Below, in pieces: positions 45,900 to 56,229 of a stretch of 64,000 nucleotides of DNA. Under the pieces are notes generated by a model. That model saw nothing but the letters and a program-made list of their open reading frames with translations. It had not been told where the DNA came from and ran no database searches. The translations under genes were made by a program, and so were the position numbers. Position 1 is the stretch's first letter. Every line of letters starts with the position of its first letter. The DNA is from Herbaspirillum aquaticum (GTDB taxonomy: Bacteria > Pseudomonadota > Gammaproteobacteria > Burkholderiales > Burkholderiaceae_D): NCBI RefSeq assembly GCF_002213425.1, contig NZ_NJGV01000001.1, positions 1 through 64,000 on the forward strand, written 5' to 3'.

Positions 45900-47300
45900 A
45901 TGACTGCCACTCAAGTTCGTACCCGTTTCGCTCCCAGCCCTACCGGCTACCTGCACCTGGGCGGCGCCCGCACGGCGCTGTTCTCCTGGGCCTACGCCCG
46001 TCGCTTCGGCGGCACCTTCGTGTTGCGCATCGAAGATACCGACGTCGAGCGTTCCACCCCGGAAGCGGTGCAGGCCATCATCGAGGGCATGCAGTGGCTG
46101 GGTCTGGAGCATGACGAAGGTCCGTTCTACCAGATGAAGCGCATGGATCGCTATCGCGAAGTGATCGGCCAGATGCTGGAGCAGGGCACCGCCTACTACT
46201 GCTACTGCACCCCGGAAGAAGTGGAAGCCATGCGCGAGCGCCAGCGTGCGGCCGGCGAGAAGCCGCGCTACGACGGCACCTGGCGTCCGGAACCGGGCAA
46301 GACCCTGCCGGTTATCCCGGAAGGGCGCAAGCCGGTGGTGCGTTTCAAGAATCCGCAGGACGGTGAGGTGAGCTGGAATGACGTGGTCAAGGGCCCCATC
46401 ACCATCTCCAACCGTGAGCTGGACGACTTGGTGATCGCCCGTCCGGACGGCACGCCGACCTACAACTTCTGTGTGGTGGTCGATGATTGGGACATGAAGA
46501 TCACCCACGTCATCCGTGGCGACGACCATGTGAACAATACGCCGCGCCAGATCAATATCCTGAAGGCCCTGGGCGGCACGTTGCCCGAGTATGGCCACGT
46601 GCCGATGATCCTGGGTGCGGATGGCGAGAAGCTGTCCAAGCGCCACGGTGCGGTCAGCGTGATGGATTATCCTGCCCAGGGTTATCTGCCTGAGGCCATG
46701 CTGAACTACCTGGCGCGCCTGGGTTGGAGCCATGGTGACGACGAGATTTTCTCGATGCAGCAGTTCTGCGAATGGTTCGATCTTGATCACCTGACCAAGG
46801 CTCCGGCGCAATTCAATCCGGAGAAGCTGAACTGGCTCAACAACCACTACATCAAGCTGGCTGACAACGCCCGTCTGGCTGACCTGGTCCGTCCGTTGCT
46901 GCAGGTACAGGGTGCGGTATTCGAGGGTGCGCCTGATCTGGCGGCCGTGATCGCTCTGCTGAAGGATCGCGCCAATACCGTCAACGAGATTGCGGCAGCC
47001 GCGCTGATGTTCTATCGCCAGCCGGCCCCGGATGCGGCCCTGGTGGCGCAGCACATTACCGAGGCGATCAAACCGGCGCTGGCTGACTTTGCCCAGCGCG
47101 TGGCGACGGTGGAGTGGAGCAAGGAAGCGATTGCGCCCATGATCAAGGAAGTGCTGGCGGCGCACGGCATCAAGATGCCGCAGCTGGCCATGCCGTTGCG
47201 CCTGATCGTGGCGGGGCAATTGCAGACGCCGGCCATTGACGCCGTGCTGCAATTGTTTGGCCGTGAGGCTGTACAGGCACGCTTGGCAGCATATCTTTGA
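45900..47300 (+). CDS. gltX: Glutamyl-tRNA synthetase
   Basis: A 466-aa class Ib synthetase. It has the HIGH-equivalent in [34 protein letters not shown], a [15 protein letters not shown] region, KMSKS-equivalent [12 protein letters not shown] and the helical anticodon-binding domain in the last ~150 residues. It is complete. Two of the tRNA types it or its neighbours need, including tRNA-Glu, are encoded immediately downstream (47374-48071). Confidence 0.97.
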   Translation: MTATQVRTRFAPSPTGYLHLGGARTALFSWAYARRFGGTFVLRIEDTDVERSTPEAVQAIIEGMQWLGLEHDEGPFYQMKRMDRYREVIGQMLEQGTAYYCYCTPEEVEAMRERQRAAGEKPRYDGTWRPEPGKTLPVIPEGRKPVVRFKNPQDGEVSWNDVVKGPITISNRELDDLVIARPDGTPTYNFCVVVDDWDMKITHVIRGDDHVNNTPRQINILKALGGTLPEYGHVPMILGADGEKLSKRHGAVSVMDYPAQGYLPEAMLNYLARLGWSHGDDEIFSMQQFCEWFDLDHLTKAPAQFNPEKLNWLNNHYIKLADNARLADLVRPLLQVQGAVFEGAPDLAAVIALLKDRANTVNEIAAAALMFYRQPAPDAALVAQHITEAIKPALADFAQRVATVEWSKEAIAPMIKEVLAAHGIKMPQLAMPLRLIVAGQLQTPAIDAVLQLFGREAVQARLAAYL

Positions 47301-47328
47301 AAAAAAGAAATTATTTTTCAAAAAGCTG

Positions 47329-47357
47329 TTGTCTTTTGAAAAGAGGTATTGCATAAT
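47329..47357 (+). promoter_or_regulatory. Sigma-70 promoter of the tRNA array
   Basis: TTGTCT (47329-47334), 17 bp, then CATAAT (47352-47357), ending 17 bp before the first tRNA gene. Both boxes are near consensus with ideal spacing. Confidence 0.7.
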
Positions 47358-47373
47358 CTCGCTTCTTCGCAAC

Positions 47374-47449
<76 letters not shown>

Positions 47450-47529
47450 GCGACCCGCAGATGTTTGGCGGTGATATTTCAGGCGAAGCTTGAAGTGTAG
47501 AAAAAAGAAGTAATGTGAAGTACCTGCTT

Positions 47530-47605
47530 GTCCCCTTCGTCTAGAGGCCTAGGACATCACCCTTTCACGGTGAGTACGGGGGTTCGAATCCCCCAGGGGA
47601 CGCCA
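47530..47605 (+). tRNA. tRNA-Glu (anticodon TTC), copy 1
   Basis: A 76-nt cloverleaf with encoded CCA. The acceptor GTCCCCT pairs with AGGGGAC, the anticodon stem TCACC/GGTGA flanks loop CTTTCAC (anticodon TTC), and the T arm contains GGTTCGAATCC. Confidence 0.97.
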
Positions 47606-47661
47606 GATTTCGATATCTGCGCTGTCACCCAGCAGGCAGCGCAGGTATGTAGCGGTACAGT

Positions 47662-47737
47662 GTCCCCTTCGTCTAGAGGCCTAGGACATCACCCTTTCAC
47701 GGTGAGTACGGGGGTTCGAATCCCCCAGGGGACGCCA
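47662..47737 (+). tRNA. tRNA-Glu (anticodon TTC), copy 2
   Basis: Identical over all 76 nt to the copy at 47530-47605, with anticodon TTC and encoded CCA. The 56-bp spacer before it is unrelated to the other spacers. Confidence 0.97.
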
Positions 47738-47846
47738 GGTTTAAGGCAGTCCGGTTGCCGCCGGGTTGTTTGAAAGTTGAAGTAGTCTGATTGATCAGGC
47801 TACCTTGAGGTTGGATAGTCCGGAGTTTGGGACTTTTCCTTTCGCA

Positions 47847-47922
<76 letters not shown>

Positions 47923-47995
47923 GCGACCCGCATGAAAGTGTGGGGTGAATTGGCGGAAGAGCTGATTCGAGGAATGTAGTAGTTGTGACCGTTTT

Positions 47996-48071
47996 GTCCC
48001 CTTCGTCTAGAGGCCTAGGACATCACCCTTTCACGGTGAGTACGGGGGTTCGAATCCCCCAGGGGACGCCA
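47996..48071 (+). tRNA. tRNA-Glu (anticodon TTC), copy 3
   Basis: Third identical 76-nt copy with anticodon TTC and encoded CCA. It is the last tRNA of the cluster, four bases before a strong terminator. Confidence 0.97.
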
Positions 48072-48074
48072 AAT

Positions 48075-48105
48075 AAAAAAGCCCGCGCAAGCGGGCTTTT
48101 TTGTT
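48075..48105 (+). terminator. Terminator of the tRNA array
   Basis: A 12-bp stem AAAAAAGCCCGC/GCGGGCTTTTTT (48075-48086 with 48091-48102) with a GCAA loop is followed by GTTT. It is symmetric, so it could act in both directions. Confidence 0.92.
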
Positions 48106-48306
48106 TGGCGGCACCTAGCGATGTGCTTGAGCACATCGCGGGGGGGATTCGAAAGGTTTCGCTTGCAAGCGAAACCGGGCCCGCGGCACGTGGGCGAATC
48201 CCTCGCTCGCGCAGCGAGCGTTAGCCTACGATTGAGCGCGCACCGAGCGCAATCCAAGCCAACCCAGCCAACAGAAAGCCCGCGCAAGCGGGCTTTTTTG
48301 TTTGGC
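48106..48306. repeat. Palindrome-rich segment ending in a second terminator copy
   Basis: It contains a 10+10 palindrome at 48118-48139 (GCGATGTGCT/AGCACATCGC), a perfect 22-bp palindrome at 48155-48176 (GGTTTCGCTT GC AAGCGAAACC), and CGCTCGC/GCGAGCG near 48212-48230. A second copy of the tRNA-array terminator follows near 48277-48306 (AAGCCCGC GCAA GCGGGCTTTTTTGTTTGGCG). No gene is seen between the tRNAs and the hydratase at 48393. Confidence 0.7.
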
Positions 48307-48392
48307 GCCCCCAAGTCCATTTGTCTCCCCAGTAACATTTTCCCCCGGCATTTTGCGCTATCCTCCCGGCAAACCTCACCGCAGGAGCCCTC

Positions 48393-49196
48393 ATGACCGC
48401 AGCCGCCCATCTCGACATCGACCCTCGTGGCCTGGCCACGCTGACCCTCAATCGTCCCGACGTCCACAATGCTTTCGATGATCAGCTGATCGCCCACCTG
48501 ATCGACCTCATCCACGAGGCGCGTGACGACAAACGCACTCGCGTCCTGCTGCTGGCCTCCACCGGCAAGTCCTTCTCCGCCGGCGCCGACCTGGCCTGGA
48601 TGCGCCGCATGGCCGATGCCTCGCGCGAGGACAATCTGCACGATGCCCGCAAGCTGGCACTGCTGATGGAAACCCTCAACAGCTTCCCGGCACCGACGGT
48701 GGCCAAAGTACAGGGAGCGGTGATGGGCGGCGGTGTTGGCCTGGTCTCCTGCTGCGACATCGTGATCGCCTCCGAGGCGGCCTTCTTTGCGCTCTCCGAA
48801 GTCAAGCTGGGCCTGGCCCCGGCAGCCATCAGCCCCTACGTGATCGCCAAGATGGGCGTGTCACAGGCACGCCGCTTCTTCGTCTCGGGCGAGCGCTTCT
48901 CGGCCATCCGTGCCGCCGCCATCGGGCTGGTGCATGAGGTGGTGCTGGCCCAGGAACTGGATGCCAAGGTCCTGCAAGTGATCGACACCTTGCTGGCCAA
49001 CGGGCCACAGGCGATGCGCGCTGCCAAGCAACTGGTCCAGGTTGCCAACCCGCTGCAGGTCACGTCCGAACTGGCGGAATATACGGCCGGCGTCATCGCC
49101 GACCTGCGTGCCTCCCCGGAGGGACGCGAAGGCCTGCGCGCCTTCCTCGAAAAAGAGACGCCCGCCTGGACGCGCGCTTCATCTTCAGCAGGATAA
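48393..49196 (+). CDS. Enoyl-CoA hydratase/isomerase family protein
   Basis: A 267-aa crotonase-fold enzyme. The oxyanion-hole segments are SFSAGADLAWMRRM and KVQGAVMGGGVGLVSCCDIVIAS, and the catalytic Glu region is FALSEVKLGLAPAAISPYV. The DLAWM and GLAPAAIS forms are typical of methylglutaconyl-CoA hydratases (LiuC/AtuE type) in leucine or terpenoid degradation, but the liu partners are not adjacent. It overlaps into a two-gene unit with the flavin monooxygenase that begins 2 bp later. Confidence 0.88.
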   Translation: MTAAAHLDIDPRGLATLTLNRPDVHNAFDDQLIAHLIDLIHEARDDKRTRVLLLASTGKSFSAGADLAWMRRMADASREDNLHDARKLALLMETLNSFPAPTVAKVQGAVMGGGVGLVSCCDIVIASEAAFFALSEVKLGLAPAAISPYVIAKMGVSQARRFFVSGERFSAIRAAAIGLVHEVVLAQELDAKVLQVIDTLLANGPQAMRAAKQLVQVANPLQVTSELAEYTAGVIADLRASPEGREGLRAFLEKETPAWTRASSSAG

Positions 49197-49198
49197 AC

Positions 49199-50452
49199 AT
49201 GAAGTCTTTGCATGTAGCCATCGCCGGTGCCGGCCCGGCCGGCTTGGCCATGGCGCTCTATCTCAAGCGCGCCGGCCATCGCGTCACCTTGCTGGAGCGC
49301 TTCGTCACGGCCGCGCCAGTGGGTTCCGGCCTGATCCTGCAGCCCACCGGACTGACGGTGCTGGAAGACCTGGGCCTGTTCTCGCGCATCGCCGCACTGG
49401 GCCAGCGTATCGACCGCCTCTACGGGGCCGACGCCCGCAGCGGCAGGACGGTGCTGGATGTGCGATATGACGCCGTGCGCGGTGGACGCTATGGCATTGC
49501 CGTCCATCGTGCGGCCCTGTTCGGCGTCCTGCAGGAGGCCGCGCAGCGGGAAGGGATCGAAGCCGAAACCGGCCATGAGATCAACGGCCTGGAGCAGGGC
49601 AGCGCCGGTGCCAGCCTGACGACAGCGGACGGCCGCCGCATCGGCCCCTTCGATCTGGTCATTGATGCCAGCGGTGCCCGTTCTCTGCTGCGCCGCTACG
49701 CGCTCAATACCTGCGAGCCCAAGCGGCTGCCCTATGGCGCCTTCTGGATTTCCTTGCGGGCCCGGCCCGGCCTGTCGTTCGGTATCAATTCACTGGTACA
49801 GCGCTATCGCCGCGCCAGCACCATGATCGGCGTGCTGCCCATCGGTCGCCCCAGACAGCAGGATGATCCCATGGTGGCCTTCTTCTGGAGTACCAAGCCG
49901 GACCAGGCGGAGCAGCTCAAGCAGCGGGGGCTGGAGGCATGGAAGGAGGGAATTCATGCACTGTGGCCGGAATGTGAACCCTATCTGGCCCAGATCGATG
50001 GTTTCGAGCAAATGACGCTGGCGCGTTACGGGCATCACACCTTGCCTGCGCCCTATGGACAGCGGCTGGCCATCATCGGCGATGCCGCCCACTCCACCAG
50101 CCCGCAGCTGGGGCAGGGGGCCAACATGGCCCTGCTCGATGCACGGGCGCTGATCCACGCCCTGCAGCAGTCCGATACGCCGGAGCAGGCGCTGCCGCGC
50201 TATGCCGCCTCGCGACGCCGCCACGTGCGGACCTTCCAGGCGATGTCGGCGATGTTCACGCCCTTCTACCAGTCCGATTCGGCGTGGTTGCCGTGGATGC
50301 GCGACCAGCTGGCGGCACGCCTGTCGATGGTGCCACCGGCACCGCAACTGCTGGCACGGATGGTGGCCGGTACCCTGGTCGATCCCTTCACCTCGATTGG
50401 CTTGAAGGAACACGACTGGAACGCCGCACCCCAACCCTCGGTCCCAGGCTGA
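49199..50452 (+). CDS. FAD-dependent monooxygenase (PHBH/UbiH-like)
   Basis: A 417-aa flavoprotein of the aromatic hydroxylase class. It has the N-terminal Rossmann motif IAGAGPAGLAMALYLKRAGH, the mid DG-type motif region GPFDLVIDASGARS, and the FAD-ribityl motif IIGDAAHSTSPQLGQGANMALLDARAL. The substrate is unknown. It starts 2 bp after the hydratase stop, so the two are likely co-expressed. Confidence 0.88.
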   Translation: MKSLHVAIAGAGPAGLAMALYLKRAGHRVTLLERFVTAAPVGSGLILQPTGLTVLEDLGLFSRIAALGQRIDRLYGADARSGRTVLDVRYDAVRGGRYGIAVHRAALFGVLQEAAQREGIEAETGHEINGLEQGSAGASLTTADGRRIGPFDLVIDASGARSLLRRYALNTCEPKRLPYGAFWISLRARPGLSFGINSLVQRYRRASTMIGVLPIGRPRQQDDPMVAFFWSTKPDQAEQLKQRGLEAWKEGIHALWPECEPYLAQIDGFEQMTLARYGHHTLPAPYGQRLAIIGDAAHSTSPQLGQGANMALLDARALIHALQQSDTPEQALPRYAASRRRHVRTFQAMSAMFTPFYQSDSAWLPWMRDQLAARLSMVPPAPQLLARMVAGTLVDPFTSIGLKEHDWNAAPQPSVPG

Positions 50453-50481
50453 TCGCGCTCAGCCCGAGCAGACGTTTTTCT

Positions 50482-50862
50482 TCATTTGCGCTCTTCACGG
50501 CAGAACATGCGGCTGCGCAGCTGGCAACGTTCGCGTTCCTCGGGCGTCATCGCTTCCCAGCGAGCGCGCATGAAGCGGCGCTTCTCATGCCAGCCGCCAT
50601 GCCGCCCGCGAAAGCCCCCGAACAGTACCCGGCACAGCACCAGCAATCCCAGCGCCCGCCAGAAGCCGATCTCGGCCACACCCGGGAAGATCGGTGGCAT
50701 TACCCAGTTCCACAGCAGCATCACCACCACGCCCAGCACCGGCACGCACAGCAGGCACAGCAGCAGCTTCACGCCCCAGCGGCGCGGGTCACGCCCGCCA
50801 CGGAAGCCCCGATCGCGGCGTGCCGGGGCAGGGGGATTTTGAGGCATCTCGTTCTGATCCAT
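50482..50862 (-). CDS. Small membrane protein linked to an ECF sigma factor
   Basis: A 126-aa protein with a basic, Arg/Gly-rich N-terminus (~1-31), two hydrophobic segments (~32-56 and ~66-84) and a basic amphipathic C-terminus (HEKRRFMRARWEAMTPEERERCQLR). It is not a recognisable zinc anti-sigma factor. Its start codon shares one base with the sigma factor stop (TAATG), so the two are translationally coupled, and a role in controlling or serving the sigma factor is plausible. Family otherwise unknown. Confidence 0.8.
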   Translation of the reverse strand: MDQNEMPQNPPAPARRDRGFRGGRDPRRWGVKLLLCLLCVPVLGVVVMLLWNWVMPPIFPGVAEIGFWRALGLLVLCRVLFGGFRGRHGGWHEKRRFMRARWEAMTPEERERCQLRSRMFCREERK

Positions 50863-51422
50863 TACATCTCCAATTCGTCATAAACCGCCTGCAAGCGCTC
50901 GCGCAGATGCAGGACTGCATAGCGCTTGCGCGCCAGCAGGGTATTCAAGCCGGTACCACTGGCAGCGGCCATTTCCTTGAAGCTGAGGCCATCGAGTTCG
51001 TGGGCGATGAAGACCTCGCGCTGCGCTGGCGGCAATTCGTCCAGGGCTGCCTGCAAGGCCTCGATCAGCGCCGCACGGGCGTAGGCGGCTTCCGGCCCCC
51101 CGTCGCTGGCCGGCAGGACCAGGTCCAGCCGCCAGCTGTCTTCGCCACCCTCGACTTGCTCGATGTCGTGCGTCTCGGGCAAGGGCTCTTCCTTCTTCTT
51201 GCGGAAGCGGTCGATGATGCGGTTGCGCGCTACCCGGAACAACCAGGCGCTGACCTGCTCGATCGGCTCCGGCAGGCGGTAGGCCTGGACGAACTCGTAA
51301 AACACTTCCTGCAGGATGTCTTCGGCCTCGCCGGCGTCAGCCACCCGGCGGCGGATGAAGCCGCCCAGCCGGCTGCGTTCGCGCATGACGGTGGCGGTGA
51401 TCTCGCGGTCCTGGTCGCTCAT
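50862..51422 (-). CDS. ECF-type RNA polymerase sigma factor
   Basis: A 186-aa group 4 sigma factor. Region 2 is present (EAEDILQEVFYEFVQAYRL, QVSAWLFRVARNRIIDRFRKKK) and region 4 (LPPAQREVFIAHELDGLSFKEMAAASGTGLNTLLARKRYAVLHLRERL in part), joined by a long acidic linker. ATG 51422 (MSDQDREI) is the likely start, though 51449 is possible; neither has a strong ribosome site. The coupled membrane protein downstream may regulate it. The signal is unknown. Confidence 0.9.
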   Translation of the reverse strand: MSDQDREITATVMRERSRLGGFIRRRVADAGEAEDILQEVFYEFVQAYRLPEPIEQVSAWLFRVARNRIIDRFRKKKEEPLPETHDIEQVEGGEDSWRLDLVLPASDGGPEAAYARAALIEALQAALDELPPAQREVFIAHELDGLSFKEMAAASGTGLNTLLARKRYAVLHLRERLQAVYDELEM

Positions 51423-51553
51423 CGGGGAGAGGGTGGAAATGGGCTGCATGCCCTGAAGACGGCTGTTCTCAGGGCATATTGTGGACCGGCAGGAAAAAAA
51501 GGGGGGAAACTGCGAAGGGGAAATGAAGAAACAAGCAAAACCAGCGCATTTGC

Positions 51554-51587
51554 GCGGGGAGCGATGGCCCTGGAGGCCGCTCCCCGC
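51554..51587 (-). terminator. Probable hairpin terminator after the DJ-1/PfpI gene
   Basis: A perfect 10-bp GC stem GCGGGGAGCG/CGCTCCCCGC (51554-51563 with 51578-51587) lies 16 bp beyond the stop codon. The U tract is weak. Confidence 0.5.
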
Positions 51588-51602
51588 CTGAGGCTCCAGC
51601 CC

Positions 51603-52184
51603 TTACAGTTCGATGCGCGTGCCCAGCACCTGCAGGAACTGCGCCAGCCACGCCGGATGGGCCGGCCAGGCCGGGGCCGTGACCAGTTTGCCGTCGGTGA
51701 TGGCGGCATCCACGGCGATATCGGCGAAGTGTCCGCCGGCCAGCTTCACTTCCGGCGCGCAAGCGGGATAGGCCGACACGTTCTTGCCCTCCAGTACGCC
51801 AGCCGCGGCCAGCACCTGCGGACCATGGCAAACCGCGGCGATGGGTTTGTCGGCCTTGGCGAAGGCTTGCACCAGTTCGATCACCTTGGGGTTCAGGCGC
51901 AGGTATTCCGGGGCGCGGCCACCGGCCACCACCAGCGCGTCATAGCCAGCCGCGCTGACATCGTCGAAGCTGGCGTTGAGGGCGAACTGGTGGCCAGGCT
52001 TTTCGGTATAGGTCTGGTCGCCTTCGAAGTCGTGGATGGCGGTCTTGACCTTGTCGCCGGCTTTCTTGCCGGGGCAGACCGCATGGACCGTGTGGCCGAC
52101 CATCTGCAGGGCCTGGAAGGGCACCATGGTTTCGTAATCCTCGGCGAAGTCACCGGTCAAGAGCAGGATCTTCTTTGCAGCCAT
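51603..52184 (-). CDS. DJ-1/PfpI family protein
   Basis: A 193-aa class I glutamine-amidotransferase-like protein. [30 protein letters not shown] has the conserved acidic residue, and [16 protein letters not shown] holds the nucleophile-elbow Cys. PfpI-like proteins include proteases, deglycases/hydratases and chaperones; which applies here is unknown. ATG 52184 is preferred because AAGGAG sits 6 bp upstream; an ATG at 52190 abuts that site directly. Confidence 0.9.
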   Translation of the reverse strand: MAAKKILLLTGDFAEDYETMVPFQALQMVGHTVHAVCPGKKAGDKVKTAIHDFEGDQTYTEKPGHQFALNASFDDVSAAGYDALVVAGGRAPEYLRLNPKVIELVQAFAKADKPIAAVCHGPQVLAAAGVLEGKNVSAYPACAPEVKLAGGHFADIAVDAAITDGKLVTAPAWPAHPAWLAQFLQVLGTRIEL

Positions 52185-52275
52185 CGTCATCTCCTTGGGA
52201 AAAGGCCGCCGGCGCGGGGAGGGACCGGGCGGCCGGGTTGAAACACATGTTGTTGCGGGCTGGCTCGGGCAGGAT

Positions 52276-53193
52276 CTACTCCAGCCAGCGCATCCGGCGC
52301 GACTGTCCCATCAGGAAGTCGCGGTTGAGCTCCACGCAGTCGCGCAGGTAGCTCCACAGGGCCGACACTCGCGCCACGTGGCGCTGCTCGCTGGAAGCCA
52401 CCAGCCAGAAGGTGCGGGTGATGGCGATCTGTTCGGGCAGCACCGGCACCAGCTCGTCGGACTGCTGCGCCAGGAAGCAGGGCAGGATCGCCAGCGCCCG
52501 GCCGGCATAGGCCGCCGTATATTGCGCCACCACGCTGGTGCTGCGGAAGGCCCGGAAAGCGTCAGGCGCCACCGTATCCTTGTAGCGCAATTCTTCACTG
52601 AAGACCAGGTCATCGATATAGCCAATGAAGTTGTGTTGCGCCAGGTCATCCATGGTGTGAATCGGCGCGTGCCTGGACAGGTAGTCACGTGAAGCATAAA
52701 GCTTCAGGACATAGTCGGACAGTTTTGTGACCACGTAATTACCCGACAGCGGACGTTCGATCGACACGCTGATGTCGGCCTCATGCTTGGACAGGTTCAC
52801 GAAACGCGGCATCGGCAGCATGTCCACCGTAATGTGCGGATTGCGGGCGCAGAAATGCGCAAGGTGCGGTGCCAGCACGAAGGTACCGAAGCCTTCCGTG
52901 GCGCCCAGCCGCACCTGGCCGGAGAGCTTGCTGTTGTGTCCGCCCAGTTCTTCGGTGGCGGCGTACAGGGTGCTTTCTACCTGTTCGGCATATTCCACCA
53001 GGCGGTAGCCGTCGGCGGTGAGCTTGTAGCCGTGGTTGTTGCGATCGAAGAGCTGGCTGCCGACCTGCTCCTCGAAGCGCTTCATGCGGCGCGAGACGGT
53101 CGAGTGGTCGATGCCCAGTTTCTTGGCCGCATCCACCAGGCCCTGGCTGCGGGTGAGTTCGAGAAAGATCCTGAGATTGTCCCAGTCCAGCAT
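52276..53193 (-). CDS. LysR-type regulator, probable mmsAB controller
   Basis: A 305-aa regulator with an N-terminal HTH ([43 protein letters not shown] in outline) and a LysR substrate-binding domain ([20 protein letters not shown]). It is divergent from the gene set binding protein-mmsA-mmsB across a 213-bp intergenic region, the usual LysR arrangement, so those genes are its likely targets. Confidence 0.88.
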   Translation of the reverse strand: MLDWDNLRIFLELTRSQGLVDAAKKLGIDHSTVSRRMKRFEEQVGSQLFDRNNHGYKLTADGYRLVEYAEQVESTLYAATEELGGHNSKLSGQVRLGATEGFGTFVLAPHLAHFCARNPHITVDMLPMPRFVNLSKHEADISVSIERPLSGNYVVTKLSDYVLKLYASRDYLSRHAPIHTMDDLAQHNFIGYIDDLVFSEELRYKDTVAPDAFRAFRSTSVVAQYTAAYAGRALAILPCFLAQQSDELVPVLPEQIAITRTFWLVASSEQRHVARVSALWSYLRDCVELNRDFLMGQSRRMRWLE

Positions 53194-53406
53194 GTGGTCT
53201 CCATGAGTGCATCACCAGCGTTGTGCATCAATGCAAAAGCGTTTTGTCTTTGTGGTTATTGTATCGATAAATACGCACATGCAGAATAGCGGGGCCGTGA
53301 TGCCGCCCGGGAAGACAGAGGCGACAGGCGGCAGGAGACAGCGGCAAGACCCGGCGTCCATGAACGCGGGCAGGTCCGACAACAATCACAAGATCAAGGA
53401 GACAAG
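53194..53406. promoter_or_regulatory. Divergent promoter region with LysR-site candidates
   Basis: The region contains the palindrome TGCATCAATGCA (53224-53235), a nearby direct repeat GTGCATCA (about 53208-53215 and 53223-53230), and TATCGATA (53262-53269). These are candidate regulator-binding sites between the LysR gene and the mms operon. AAGGAGACAAG precedes the downstream ATG. Confidence 0.45.
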
Positions 53407-54639
53407 ATGTCCAAGAACGCTTTCAGCCGTTCCCTCACGGCGGCGGCCGTCGCCTGCACGGTTTCGCTGGCCACCACGGCCATGCCGGCCCTTGCCCAGG
53501 ATGCCAACACCGTCAAGATCGGCGTGCTCACCGACATGTCCGGCCCCTACTCGGCCATGGGCGGCCAGGGATCGGTAGTGGCGGCCAAGATGGCGGTGGA
53601 AGACTGCCTCAAGAATGAGTGCAAAGGCATGAAGATCGAGATCCTCTCGGCCGACAACCAGAACAAGCCCGACGTCGGCGTGACGCGTGCCCGCGAATGG
53701 CTGGACCGCGACAAGGTCGAGGCCATCGCCGACCTCACCAATTCCTCGGTGGCGCTGGCGGTGCAGAAGCTGATCAAGGAGAAGGGCGGCATCGCCATGT
53801 ACAGCGGCCCGGCCACCGGTGCCCTGACCACCGCCGAATGCGCCACCAACGGCTTCCACTGGATGTTCGACACCTACTCGCAAGCCGCCGGTGCGGCAGC
53901 GGCGCTGACCAAGCTGGGCAACAAGTCCTGGTACTTCGTGACGGTGGACTATGCCTTCGGCCATTCGCTGGAGAAGGATGCCTCCGATGTGGTCAAGGCC
54001 AATGGCGGCACGGTGGTGGGGTCGGTGCGTCACCCGCTCAATGCGTCGGACTTCTCCTCCTTCCTGCTGCAGGCGCAGGCCTCCAAGGCCCAGGTGATCG
54101 GGCTGGCCAATGGCGGCACCGATGTGGTCAATGCCATCAAGCAGGCGCGTTCCTTTGCCGTCGGCGGCAAGGACCAGCGCCTGGTGGCGCTGCTGGTGTT
54201 CCTGTCGGATGTGCATGCGCTGGGGCTGGAGGCGGCGCAAGGCCTGGTCTATACCGATGGCTTCTACTGGGATTACGACGAGCAGACGCGTGCCTTCTCC
54301 AAGCGCTTCGAAGCGCAGTTCAAGAACATCAAGCCGACCATGGTGCAGGCCGGTGTCTATTCCAGCGTCTACCAGTTCCTGAAGGCGCGTGCGGCAGCCA
54401 AGACCTCGGACTGGAAGGTCGTGGCCCAGAAGATGCGTGAAATCCCGATCTCCGACGCCGTCATGCGCAACGCCTCCATCCGCCCGGATGGCCGCGTGAT
54501 CCACGACATGTACCTGTACCAGGTCAAGACCCGGGCCGAATCCAAGGCCCCGTGGGATTACCTGAAGCTGCTGTCGGTGATCCCGGCCCAGCAGGCCTTC
54601 CGTCCGATGGACGCGGCCTGCCCGCTGGTCAAGCAGTAA
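53407..54639 (+). CDS. Branched-chain amino-acid type ABC substrate-binding protein
   Basis: A 410-aa periplasmic binding protein of the LivJ/Peripla_BP_6 type. The signal peptide ends near MPALAQ, then [31 protein letters not shown], and [25 protein letters not shown]. It is encoded with mmsA and mmsB, so valine, a branched-chain keto acid or a related small acid is a reasonable guess for its ligand. No permease or ATPase genes are adjacent. Confidence 0.88.
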   Translation: MSKNAFSRSLTAAAVACTVSLATTAMPALAQDANTVKIGVLTDMSGPYSAMGGQGSVVAAKMAVEDCLKNECKGMKIEILSADNQNKPDVGVTRAREWLDRDKVEAIADLTNSSVALAVQKLIKEKGGIAMYSGPATGALTTAECATNGFHWMFDTYSQAAGAAAALTKLGNKSWYFVTVDYAFGHSLEKDASDVVKANGGTVVGSVRHPLNASDFSSFLLQAQASKAQVIGLANGGTDVVNAIKQARSFAVGGKDQRLVALLVFLSDVHALGLEAAQGLVYTDGFYWDYDEQTRAFSKRFEAQFKNIKPTMVQAGVYSSVYQFLKARAAAKTSDWKVVAQKMREIPISDAVMRNASIRPDGRVIHDMYLYQVKTRAESKAPWDYLKLLSVIPAQQAFRPMDAACPLVKQ

Positions 54640-54710
54640 TGCCTGTGGCCGGGAGCCGCTCCCGGCCTTGCTCTCCCCATCCTGTTCACCTCTTCACAAT
54701 GGAAATTGCA

Positions 54711-56219
54711 ATGAGCCAAGCCAACATCCCCAACGTTCCCCTGTACCTCAACGGTGAAAAGGTGCAGTCCACTTCCAAGGAGTGGCGCGACGTATTGAAC
54801 CCGGCCACCCAGGAAGTCGTGGCCCGCGTGCCCTTCGCCACCAAGGAAGAAGTCGACCGGGCCGTGGCCAACGCCAAGGAAACCTTCAAGACCTGGCGCA
54901 ATACCTCACTGGCGCAGCGCATGCGCATCATGCTGAAGTTCCAGCAACTGCTGCGCGAGAACATCGCCCCGCTGGCTGAACTGATCACCCGCGAACACGG
55001 CAAGACCTTGCCGGACGCCGAAGGCGAAGTCATGCGCGGCCTGGAAGTGGTGGAGCACGCCTGCTCGATCACCTCGCTGCAGCTGGGCGAGCTGGCCGAG
55101 AACGTGGCCGGCGGCGTGGACGTCTACACGCTCTACCAGCCGCTGGGCGTGGGGGCCGGCATCACCGCCTTCAACTTCCCGGTGATGCTGCCTTGCTTCA
55201 TGTTCCCCATCGCGGTGGCCTGCGGCAATACCTTCGTGTTGAAGCCCTCCGAGCAGGATCCGACTTCCTCGCTGTTCCTGGTCGAGCTGGCCAACCAGGC
55301 CGGCCTGCCGCCAGGCGTGTTGAACGTGGTGCATGGCGGCCCGGATGTGGCCAACATGATCTGTGACCATCCCGATATCAAGGCGGTCTCCTTCATCGGT
55401 TCCACCCATGTCGGTACCCACATCTATCGCCGCGCCAGCGAAGCCGGCAAGCGCGCCCAGTGCATGATGGGTGCCAAGAACCACTGCATCGTCTTGCCCG
55501 ATGCCCCCAAGGACCAGGCCATCAACAACCTGCTGGGCGCGGCCTTCGGTGCAGCCGGCCAGCGCTGCATGGCCAATTCGGTGGTGGTGCTGGTGGGACA
55601 GACGCGCGAATGGATTCCCGAGATCGTCGAACGCTCCAAGGCCATGAAGGTCGGCCCCGGCACCGACCGCAAGGCCGATGTTGGTCCGCTGGTCTCCAAG
55701 GCGGCCAAGGAACGCGTCGAACGCCTCATCGCCAGCGGCGTGGAGCAGGGCGCCAAGCTGCTGCTCGATGGCCGCAACTGCAAGGTGGCCGGCAGCGAGA
55801 ACGGCAACTTCGTGGGACCGACCGTCTTCACCGGCGTGAAGCCCGAGATGGACATCTACACCCAGGAAATTTTCGGCCCGGCCATGTGCATCGTCGAACT
55901 GGAGACGCTCGATGAAGCCATTGCCTTCATCAACGCCAACCCGAACGGCAACGGTACTTCCATCTTCACCAGCTCGGGCTATGCGGCGCGCAAGTTCCAG
56001 AACGAGATTGACGTCGGCCAGGTCGGCATCAACGTGCCCATTCCCGTGCCGGTGGCCTACTTCAGCTTCACCGGTTCGCGGGCTTCCAAGCTGGGCGACC
56101 TCGGTCCCAATGGCAAGCAGGCCGTCACCTTCTGGACCCAGACCAAGACCGTCACTGCACGCTGGTACGCACCCGATGAAGAAGCCGGCCAGGTCAACAC
56201 CACCATCACCCTGAAGTAA
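54711..56219 (+). CDS. mmsA: Methylmalonate-semialdehyde dehydrogenase (CoA-acylating)
   Basis: A 502-aa aldehyde dehydrogenase converting methylmalonate semialdehyde plus CoA and NAD+ to propionyl-CoA in valine and inositol degradation. It has [21 protein letters not shown] (MmsA-specific), [14 protein letters not shown] with the NAD-binding Gly, and catalytic Cys286 in [14 protein letters not shown] 54711 has GGAAATT upstream. The longer frame to 54552 lies within the preceding gene. It is 10 bp from mmsB. Confidence 0.96.
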   Translation: MSQANIPNVPLYLNGEKVQSTSKEWRDVLNPATQEVVARVPFATKEEVDRAVANAKETFKTWRNTSLAQRMRIMLKFQQLLRENIAPLAELITREHGKTLPDAEGEVMRGLEVVEHACSITSLQLGELAENVAGGVDVYTLYQPLGVGAGITAFNFPVMLPCFMFPIAVACGNTFVLKPSEQDPTSSLFLVELANQAGLPPGVLNVVHGGPDVANMICDHPDIKAVSFIGSTHVGTHIYRRASEAGKRAQCMMGAKNHCIVLPDAPKDQAINNLLGAAFGAAGQRCMANSVVVLVGQTREWIPEIVERSKAMKVGPGTDRKADVGPLVSKAAKERVERLIASGVEQGAKLLLDGRNCKVAGSENGNFVGPTVFTGVKPEMDIYTQEIFGPAMCIVELETLDEAIAFINANPNGNGTSIFTSSGYAARKFQNEIDVGQVGINVPIPVPVAYFSFTGSRASKLGDLGPNGKQAVTFWTQTKTVTARWYAPDEEAGQVNTTITLK

Positions 56220-56229
56220 GGAGAGCAGC

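Noticed and set aside
48015-48641. Long minus-strand frame opposite the tRNA-Glu, the palindromes and the start of the hydratase gene
   Set aside because: It runs across a tRNA, two terminators and the 5' end of a well-supported gene, and its composition is not protein-like.
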